From Podila epigama (lineage: Eukaryota; Mortierellomycota; Mortierellomycetes; Mortierellales; Mortierellaceae), in contig JAAAVE010000093.1 in NCBI GenBank assembly GCA_015679605.1, positions 1 through 15,257 of the forward strand: 15,257 bases of DNA, written 5' to 3'. Both the position numbers and the translations under genes were made by a program. This document shows positions 9,101 to 15,257 of the stretch, in pieces; position 1 is the stretch's first letter, and each line of letters opens with the position of its first letter. Under the pieces are notes generated by a model. It was not told the DNA's origin. It saw nothing but the letters and a program-made list of their open reading frames with translations, and did not search any database.

Positions 9101-9655
9101 CCGTTACGAGCACCACTCTCGGATCAGGTTAACGCTTTACCAACTTCATTAGAGCCATCAGCGCTGCCGCTCTCAGCGATGGATGTCCCTACCTCTGTGG
9201 AATTCGTACCCAGGAACCTGCAGGAGCAACAACAGCAGCAGCAACCACAACACTTGCATGCTCAGCCTTATCCGTTCTGTATTGGAGCGACGGAGGTTGT
9301 CATGAGTCATGACCTAGGAGGCAATGATGAGTCAAACATGATTTCGCCTCCTCCGTTTTACATGTATCCGACATTACCCCCTCCACAAAAGCCGTTCCAG
9401 CATCAGGGCCTAGGATACACTCATTACCAGGATCAGTACGCGCCAGACCCATTGCGTGTCGGACACTCGTATGGGGGTCCAATGGTTGTGGGACCATTAA
9501 TTGGGGGTGGCAACGGTGGCAGTACTCAGAGCCATGGGTACCATAGTCAGCCTGAGTGGATAGCACATCCAAGTATGTTTTCCATGGGACCACCTCAGCA
9601 CATGTATAGCACACAACCGTTGGAGACAAGTGGACCTCTCAAGGGACATGACTAA
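6132..9655 (+). CDS. Three-RRM RNA-binding protein with long low-complexity C-terminus, 12 exons
   Basis: Exons: 6132-6167, 6282-6294, 6423-6442, 6549-6669, 6813-6862, 6947-7000, 7078-7275, 7361-7514, 7636-7787, 7876-7932, 8017-8170 and 8304-9655. All phases agree and give 786 residues. RRM1 is at about 7-80 (RNP2 LFVGNLPF, then VGWQDLKDLFRGAG, RNP1 KGHGLVLF), RRM2 at about 159-231 (VYVANIPF, KWQDLKDFFRGAG, RGFGSVIF) and RRM3 at about 280-353 (VFVGNLPF, TWQDLKNLFRKAG, RGFGSVLF). The arrangement and the WQDLKD signature resemble fungal Gbp2/Hrb1-type mRNA-binding proteins, which accompany mRNA from transcription to export; that role is inference. The 430-residue tail has a His-Pro repeat (about 374-410), Ser/Thr/Pro-rich stretches, PVPVPIPVPV and a Gln run, and looks disordered. 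No RS-rich N-terminus is seen, unlike yeast Gbp2. The exon 9/10 splice (7787/7876) is the least certain; an acceptor at 7853 is an alternative but breaks phase. Confidence 0.9.
8400..8530 (+). repeat. His-Pro coding repeat in the RRM gene
   Basis: A run of CAYCCN codons encodes alternating His-Pro with a few Leu, Ala and Met interruptions, within the C-terminal tail of the RRM protein. Codons alternate among CAT/CAC and CCT/CCA/CCC, so the repeat is kept at protein level as well as DNA level. The antisense frame is also open but is only a shadow. Confidence 0.75.
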
Positions 9656-10018
9656 CAGAGCCCTCAAGGCAGCAACCAGCTTCAAGAAGCGAGTCACGTT
9701 TTTTGTTTACAGTATTATTTTTTTTTTATTTTTCTTGACAGCGTTGACTCTTTTGAGTCAGCTCTAAATCTCTTTTTTTTGTTTCTCCCATTCGCCTGCG
9801 CCTTGTTTTTTTTTGCATTCAACGCTCAGGGAATTCAATCAACAAGCTCTCTCTCCTATTCACATTCCTATTTTGTATAAAAGTCTGTTTTCTCACACCC
9901 AATCCATCGTAACGACCGACACTTGAATAACAAAAAAAAAATATCCCATACAACACAAATATACATACATTCACACATTCCAAGCCATCAAAAAAGAAAG
10001 ATTTTAAAACAAACTACA
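9656..10018 (+). promoter_or_regulatory. RRM gene 3' flank and ValRS promoter
   Basis: The gap is 363 bp. The first part is T-rich 3' flank. TATAAAAG at 9876-9883 is a consensus TATA box, 136 bp before the ValRS ATG codon. Beyond it lies an A/C-rich leader ending AACTACAATGG, a typical fungal start context. The Gcn4-type sites further upstream are listed separately. Confidence 0.65.
9745..9760. promoter_or_regulatory. Gcn4/AP-1-type sites TGACTC and TGAGTCA upstream of ValRS
   Basis: TGAGTCA at 9754-9760 is the full consensus for Gcn4/CPC1-class bZIP activators. TGACTC at 9745-9750 lies 3 bp before it in inverted orientation, so the pair also forms a hairpin-like TGACTC-TTTT-GAGTCA. They sit about 116 bp upstream of the TATA box. 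In yeasts and filamentous ascomycetes, general amino acid control induces biosynthetic and several aminoacyl-tRNA synthetase genes through such sites. Function here is inference. Confidence 0.5.
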
Positions 10019-13000
10019 ATGGCTGACAACACCGACACCAATCCCACAACCCCTGTCCCCGCCGACGGCGCGACTGGCGTTGAAAAGTCCAAGAACGCTG
10101 ACAAGAATGAAGCCAAGCGTTTGGCAAAGATGGAAAAGTTCTTGGCCAAGCAGAAGGTAAATTCATAAAACGATCCTCCATGCACTCTTTTCGACATTCC
10201 AAAAAGTCAAACTATATTTTTCCCACGACAAAAAATATGGAAAAGAGGCTAAACAGCTTTTATGTTTTTCCTTGATCGTTTTGCGTGTTCCATAATAGGC
10301 TGCCGCTGAAAAGGCCAAGGCAGCCCCTGCAGCCAAGGAGGAAAAGAAGAGCAAGCCCGAGAAGGCAGCTGCAGCTGAACCTGAGCCTGAGTTCGTGAAC
10401 ACAACTCCCAAGGGTGAGAAGAAGGACATGACAGCACCCATGGCAGCAACTTATAACCCAAAGGCCGTCGAGGCTGCATGGAATGATTGGTGGGAGAAGG
10501 AGGGCTTCTTTGAGCCAGAGTTGACTGCTGATGGCAACATCAAGTCAGAGGGTCTCTTTGTCATTGCTGCCCCGCCACCCAACATTACTGGAAGCCTTCA
10601 TACCGGACACGCGTTGGCCGTCTCTATTGAGGATGGTCTTGCTCGCTGGTAAGAGTGATATCTTGAATGTTTTCTCGTGTTAATGATGGTCTTTTTTTTT
10701 TTTTTTTTTTTGCGCTAGAAATCATTGCAGATGGATTTAACATTTCTACAACCCAAATAGGAACCGCATGTTAGGAAAGACTGTGTTATTTAACCCAGGT
10801 ACCGATCACGCTGGTATCTCTGCTCAAGCTGTGGTGGAGAAGCAATTGTGGAAGGAGAGCAAGCAGACGCGTCATGACCTTGGACGTGAGGCCTTTGTGA
10901 AGAAGATCTGGGACTGGAAGGATGTGTACCAGGCACGCATCAACAATCAGGTCAGACGCCTTGGTGCTTCGTACGACTGGACGCGTGAAGCCTTTACGTT
11001 GAGCGATCGTCTGTCCAAGGCCGTGACGGAGACCTTCTGCCGTTTCCACGAGGAGGGTATCATCTACCGTGCTACCCGTCTCGTCAACTGGTGCTCTGAG
11101 CTGAACACTGCTCTCTCTAACCTTGAGGTCGACAACAAGGAGTTGAATGGACGTACCCTCATGAGCGTTCCCGGCTATGACCCCAAGGAGAAGTTTGAGT
11201 TTGGTGTCTTGATTTCGTTTGGATACCCTGTGGAAGGATCGGACGAGAAGATTATTGTCGCGACTACCCGTATTGAGACGATGATTGGTGATACCGCTGT
11301 GGCCATCCATCCCAAGGATGAGCGCTACAAGCATCTCCATGGCAAGTATGTGATCCACCCCTTCTCTGGCCGCAGGATCCCTATTATTCTGGACGACATT
11401 GTGGTTGACATGGCGTTTGGTACTGGAGCTGTCAAGATGACCCCTGCTCACGACTTTAATGATTATGAGGTCGGCAAGCGTCACAACCTTGAGTTTATCA
11501 ACATTTTGAACGACAATGGCACGCTGAACAACAACTGCGGTGAATTCTCAGGCATGAAGCGCTTCCACGCCCGTGTGGCTGTTCTCAAGGCCCTCAAGGA
11601 GAAGGGTCTTTATGTGGAGACGGTGGACAATGCCATGACTGTGCCCGTGTGCTCCAAGACCGGTGATGTCATTGAGCCCTTGATGAAGCCCCAATGGTGG
11701 GTCAACTGCAAGGGCATGGCGGCTGATGCTCTTCAGGCTGTCAAGGATGGTCGCTTGACGATCAGACCCCAGACCTCGGAGAAGGAATTCTACCGCTGGA
11801 TGGAGAACATTAACGACTGGTGTGTCTCTCGTCAGATTTGGTGGGGTCACCGTATCCCAGCCTATTTCGTGCGTATTGAGGGTGAGGAGCAGGACTTTGC
11901 TGATGGCCAGTTCTGGGTCACTGGACGGACCGAGGCTGCTGCACGCGAATCCGCCGAAAAGAAGTTCCCTGGCAAGAAATTTACTCTGGAGCAGGACCCT
12001 GATGTCTTGGATACTTGGTTCTCATCAGGATTGTGGCCATTCTCGATCATGGGCTGGCCCGAAAAGACTGAAGACTTTGAGAAGTTCTATCCTACCACCT
12101 TGCTCGAGACTGGATGGGATATTCTCTTCTTCTGGGTGGCGCGTATGGTGATGTTGGGTATCAAGTTGACTGGCCAGGTGCCTTTCAGCGAGGTTTACTG
12201 CCACGCCCTCGTCCGCGACGCTCAGGGACGCAAGATGTCAAAGTCGTTGGGTAACGTGATTGATCCCATCGATGTGATTGAGGGTATCAGTCTTCAGGCT
12301 TTGCATGACAAGCTCCGTATTGGAAACTTGGACCCACGCGAAATTGTCAAGGCTGAGCAAGGTCAAAAGATGGATTTCCCCAACGGTATTCCCGAGTGTG
12401 GTACGGATGCGCTCCGTTTCTGTTTGGGAGCCTACTCTGCTTTTGGCAAGGACATTAACCTTGACATTTTGCGTGTGGATGGTTACCGCAAGTTCTGCAA
12501 CAAGCTTTGGAACGCGACTCGCTTTGCGTTGTTGAAGTTTGAGGAAGGGTTCTTGCCCAACAAGACAGCTGCCAAGTCTGGCCGCGAGAGTTTGGCTGAG
12601 CGTTGGATCCTCAACAAGCTGAACGTTGCTGCTGTGGAGGTGAACGATCAGCTGGGACAGCGCAACTTTATGAAGGCCACAGATGCTGTGTACAAGTTCT
12701 GGCTGTATGAGCTGTGCGATGTGTACATTGAGATCATCAAGCCTGTGACCGATGGTACTGACCAGGTTGCAAGACGCTCTGCTCAGGACACTTTGTACAC
12801 ATGCTTGGAGGCAGCATTGAGGATGTTGCATCCCTTCATGCCATTCTTGACTGAGGAGTTGTACCAGCGTTTGCCTCGCCGTGATGGAGACAAGATTCCT
12901 ACGATTGTCAAGTCTCCTTTCCCTGTCCACAACCCTTCGTATGTGGATACCCAGGCCGACAGCGACTTTGAGCTTGTGTTCGCAGTGGTGCGTAGCGGCC

Positions 13001-13440
13001 GTTCGTTGATGGCTGACTACAACTTGACCAAGGGTGCCCAGATCTATATCCAGGGCTCGCCCGAGACCGCCAAGTTGTTGCAGTCTGAGGAGGCTGGCAT
13101 TGTGACTTTGACCAAGGGATGCAAGTCGTGCAAGGTTGTTGTGGAGGGTGAAGCGATCCCCGAAGGCTGTGCTTCGATCACTGTCCAGGAGGGATGCGTT
13201 GTGTACCTGTTGGTAAAGGGCATGGTGGATGTGGATGCCGAGGTTGCCAAGATTGAAAAGAAGTTGGCCAAGGTCCAGAAGGCGCACGAGGATCTGTTGA
13301 AGAAGACCCAGGATGCGACCTACTTGACCAAGGTCAAGCCTGAGATCCGTGAGATGAACGATGTCAAGCTCAAGGATTACGAGGCCGAGATTTCCACCTT
13401 GACCACCGGCATGAACACGTTCTTGAAGCTCAAGGATTAA
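10019..13440 (+). CDS. VAS1: Valyl-tRNA synthetase, class I, 3 exons
   Basis: Exons 10019-10156, 10299-10648 and 10761-13440 encode 1055 residues, close to the ~1100 of yeast Vas1. The enzyme joins valine to tRNA-Val using ATP and edits misactivated threonine. Seen: a Lys/Ala-rich N-terminal extension (1-~95); YNPKAVEAAWNDWWEKEGFF; PPPNITGSLHTGHAL with the HIGH-type HTGH at 147-150; NPGTDHAGI; the CP1 editing domain with TTRIETMIGDTAVAIHP (~330) and GTGAVKMTPAHDFNDYEVG (~383); DWCVSRQIWWGHRIPAYF (~514); DVLDTWFSSGLWPFS (~577); KMSKS at 654-658; an all-helical anticodon-binding region; and a C-terminal coiled coil (EVAKIEKKLAKVQKAHEDL). Both introns are in the first 250 codons; the second carries 20 consecutive T. 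The catalytic exon uses strongly C/G-ending codons, consistent with high expression. No AUG-initiated mitochondrial presequence is present. Confidence 0.97.
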
Positions 13441-13484
13441 AGCGTGTTTTCATTCTCTTTTCTTAGTATTTTTTTGTTCAGAGT

Positions 13485-14065
13485 GTATAGAGACGCATCA
13501 CTATTCTAGGTCTTTTACTATATGAAGGACGACGATGTGTGATTATCTAGAATTGAATTGGTATCGACATACAGCCCATATTTTTTTCTTTGTTGCTCCA
13601 GGCTACCACTTCTTCTACATGTGTCTCCTGGATGGCGCGTCGCATTTGTCTACAATTTCTTTTTTTCTTCTCTTTTCTGATTGCATTGGTAAGCATGGAT
13701 ATTCTAGGCGTAACTACCTGTAGGATGATGTTAAAATATAAAGACGAAGAACGGTATCGACATACAACTTTCACATTGATTCTCCATTGCTCCATACAAT
13801 CGCTTCTTCTGCCTGTATCTATTGAAAGGCGCGCGCGCCGCACTTGTATTCATTCTACGTTTCTTTCGTTTCCTTATTTTTTTTCTTCTTGAGAACATGG
13901 AGACGCATGGAGTCACACAGATATTCTAGGCAATAACTACCAGAAGGACGATGTTCAATATTAACAAGATAGCTATCAACATACAACTTTCATTTCGATT
14001 CTCCATTGCTCCATTCTTCCACCTTGAGTCTCTTGGACGGTGTGCGCGCGCCGCACTTTTAGTAC
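13485..14065. repeat. Three tandem diverged copies of a ~200-220 bp repeat
   Basis: Downstream of ValRS three copies begin at ATTCTAGG (13503, 13701, 13923; spacings 198 and 222 bp). Each has the same order of landmarks: ATTCTAGG; TACT/TACC then (G)AAGGACGA or TAGGATGA; GGTATCGACATACA or GCTATCAACATACA; TTGCTCCA; a short GC-rich core (GGCGCGTCGCAT, GGCGCGCGCGCCGCAC, GTGCGCGCGCCGCAC); and, in copies 1 and 2, a pyrimidine run. Copies 2 and 3 share the longest stretch, including ACATACAACTTTCA and GATTCTCCATTGCTCCAT. GAGACGCAT precedes copies 1 and 3. No open frame is conserved among copies, so the repeat looks non-coding. Confidence 0.8.
13828..13839. repeat. GC-only 12-bp palindrome in repeat copy 2
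   Basis: GGCGCGCGCGCC is a perfect self-complementary alternating purine-pyrimidine block in an otherwise AT-rich region. The matching site in copy 3 (from 14042) is GTGCGCGCGCC, while copy 1 has only GGCGCGTCGC. Confidence 0.8.
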
Positions 14066-14092
14066 ATTCTGCATGTACGGTACGTGCAGAAT
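14066..14092. repeat. Near-perfect inverted repeat followed by a T run
   Basis: ATTCTGCATGTAC (14066-14078) is followed by a single G and GTACGTGCAGAAT (14080-14092), matching at 12 of 13 positions. Nine T follow at 14094-14102. It lies just after the GC core of the third repeat copy. As RNA it could form a stable stem followed by U residues; as DNA it may be a palindromic protein site. Confidence 0.7.
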
Positions 14093-14102
14093 ATTTTTTT
14101 TT

Positions 14103-14833
14103 CCTGGTGTGGAAGGGGTGTCCGAACCACATTTTTGCGTTCCTGTTATGCATGCTGGCAGATTTCTATGTGCATCTTGACTACCTTGCATGGTATGTCT
14201 CGATGTCCTGCATACACTCAATATCCTGGACTGCGGAAAGTACGTACTACTAGAAATAATAATAACAATATTAAAAAAGCGGCGTGTCTGAAAAAAGTCC
14301 CTGCCAGTGCCCTTGTCTTGTTGACGTCAATTGTAACAGAGCTATGCTTTGGCCGTTGGGGAAAAGAGAGCAATGTGATTGGTCTGAGCACTGGAAAGCG
14401 AGCCGGTAGGCGCAGATGCCCTGTTGAAATCGATTTAAGGTTTTCCGCCAACAAATTTTTTTTTTTGTCCCAACGTCCGTTTGCATTGTATGTAGTACCC
14501 ACTATTGTCTGTTTGTTTTGTTTATTTGTTTGCTTTGCTTTGCTTTGTTTGTCACATCGTCAGACGTCAAACGAGCCTGTCTGTCTGTCGGTAACGCTCT
14601 GTGACCACAAACCCGATCTAAAGAAATAGGCCCGAGAGCCGAACAAAAATTAACCATATCTGGACCATCTATCGGGTAAACAATAGCGGCGGCTCTGCAT
14701 ATCACAATCATGCTAGTGTTAGTGTGCTATCACACCATTTCGTGCCATTGTCCCTGTTGTGGGAAAATAAAGCAACATATTTTCCGATTACGCCGTTTTC
14801 GGACATGTGTGTCGTACTAGTGTCACCATAGAA
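14103..14833. other. Intergenic region without supported gene; TGACGTCA site
   Basis: One open frame of 181 codons (14084-14629) crosses here, but it has no recognisable domain and an Asn/Ile low-complexity start, so it was not called. A perfect TGACGTCA (cAMP-response-element type, bZIP target) lies at 14322-14329. A second ACGTC-containing site (AGACGTCA) lies near 14562. A TTTGC/TTTGT pentamer array spans about 14508-14551. AATAAA occurs near 14765. These may belong to the promoter of a gene beyond the right edge or to repeat-associated DNA. Confidence 0.4.
14322..14329. promoter_or_regulatory. TGACGTCA palindrome (CRE/ATF type)
   Basis: This is a perfect 8-bp palindromic ATF/CREB consensus, flanked to give TTGACGTCAATTG. 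No adjacent gene start is identified, so its target is unknown. Confidence 0.35.
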
Positions 14834-14857
14834 CCGTTAGCCGTTAGCCGTTAGCCG
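14834..14857. repeat. CCGTTAG heptamer tandem array (3.4 copies)
   Basis: Three exact head-to-tail copies of CCGTTAG, at 14834, 14841 and 14848, followed by CCG. Confidence 0.85.
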
Positions 14858-15257
14858 CGATTTTATTATTTTTTGTTGATATCATCAACCAGATTCGAAC
14901 GCTTGGTTCCCTTTAGTCTTTCGCCGTTTTTCTCTCTCTCTTTCTCTCATGTCTTATCTCACGCACCAAAGTACTTTGCCTTAAACTCTCTCTTCTTCCT
15001 CCGATTCGTACAACTACTACAATTCACATCGCCGCACTTGCATGTTAGCAAAGAGAACGCGTCGGATGCATTCACCCTTGCACACATGTACCCCACCAAA
15101 GTACTGGGTTGTTATACCATTGTAATACAACCACAAACCTGTCCATCAACATTTGTCCGTCAATCCTGTCAAATAATCTTGCACCGCATAAAGTACGTAT
15201 TGTAACGGTTCAAACCATCCTTTCTCAAATGTAAAGAAGAAAAACAAAATGAAAGAG
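14858..15257. other. Right-edge non-coding DNA, pyrimidine-rich
   Basis: CT-rich runs at about 14931-14948 and 14985-15002 resemble fungal promoter or leader sequence. CACCAAAGTACT occurs twice (14964-14975 and 15094-15105). The 110-codon plus-strand open frame here (14873-15205) shows no recognisable family and was not called. The region may be the 5' flank of a gene beyond the window. Confidence 0.35.

Noticed and set aside
12238-13287. 349-codon antisense open frame within ValRS
   Set aside because: It is a shadow created by strong codon bias of the sense strand. The sense frame encodes KMSKS and conserved ValRS sequence.
14084-14629. 181-codon plus-strand open frame
   Set aside because: No domain is recognised. 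It starts inside the hairpin region, contains an Asn/Ile low-complexity run and then Cys/Leu/Phe from TTTGC repeats. The length is possible by chance.
14891-14900. GTTCGAATCT on the minus strand, resembling a tRNA B box
   Set aside because: The five-base T-stem arms around it do not pair and no anticodon or acceptor arm can be found.
14873-15205. 110-codon plus-strand open frame
   Set aside because: Composition follows pyrimidine-rich DNA and no family is recognised. It is more likely 5' flank.

Overview
This is eukaryotic, almost certainly fungal DNA. The protein genes are broken by many short GT-AG introns (mostly 77-204 nt). Branch-point-like CTAAC or TACTAAC boxes are visible, as are long poly-T tracts near acceptors and TATAAAAG boxes upstream of two genes. 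A chitin synthase export chaperone (CHS7 family) points to Fungi. The intron density and the presence of a CFAP20/BUG22 gene suggest an early-diverging lineage (Mortierella-like or another zygomycete, possibly a zoosporic fungus) rather than an ascomycete yeast. That placement is inference.

Layout. At the left edge there may be the first exon of a minus-strand gene leaving the window (13-143, weak). A five-exon CHS7 gene lies on the minus strand (513-2169). Then comes about 1 kb of compositionally extreme non-coding DNA: a C-poor G/A/T tract followed by an A/C-rich tract with CA repeats. Next, on the minus strand (3148-4186), is the degraded relic of a Ras-type small GTPase. It keeps recognisable G1, switch I, G3-adjacent and C-terminal segments but has frame breaks and lost motifs. 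Divergent from it is a four-exon CFAP20/BUG22 gene (4424-5633, plus). Then follow a twelve-exon gene for a protein with three RRM domains and a long low-complexity tail (6132-9655, plus) and a three-exon cytosolic-type valyl-tRNA synthetase gene (10019-13440, plus).

The last 1.8 kb has no gene I can support. It holds three tandem diverged copies of a roughly 200-220 bp repeat, a near-perfect inverted repeat followed by a T run, a TGACGTCA site, a short CCGTTAG tandem array and pyrimidine-rich DNA.

The genes look like independent housekeeping loci, not an operon or dedicated system: cell-wall secretion (CHS7), a microtubule or axoneme-associated protein (CFAP20), mRNA binding (RRM protein) and translation (ValRS). 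The points most worth following are the RRM gene, whose three domains share two intron positions and phases, implying exon-containing internal triplication; its 13- and 20-nt microexons; a roughly 31-residue insert in CFAP20; the Ras relic; and a Gcn4-type site plus a possible non-AUG N-terminal extension at the ValRS gene. All exon models were assembled by hand from splice sites, reading phase and remembered family conservation, without any database search.
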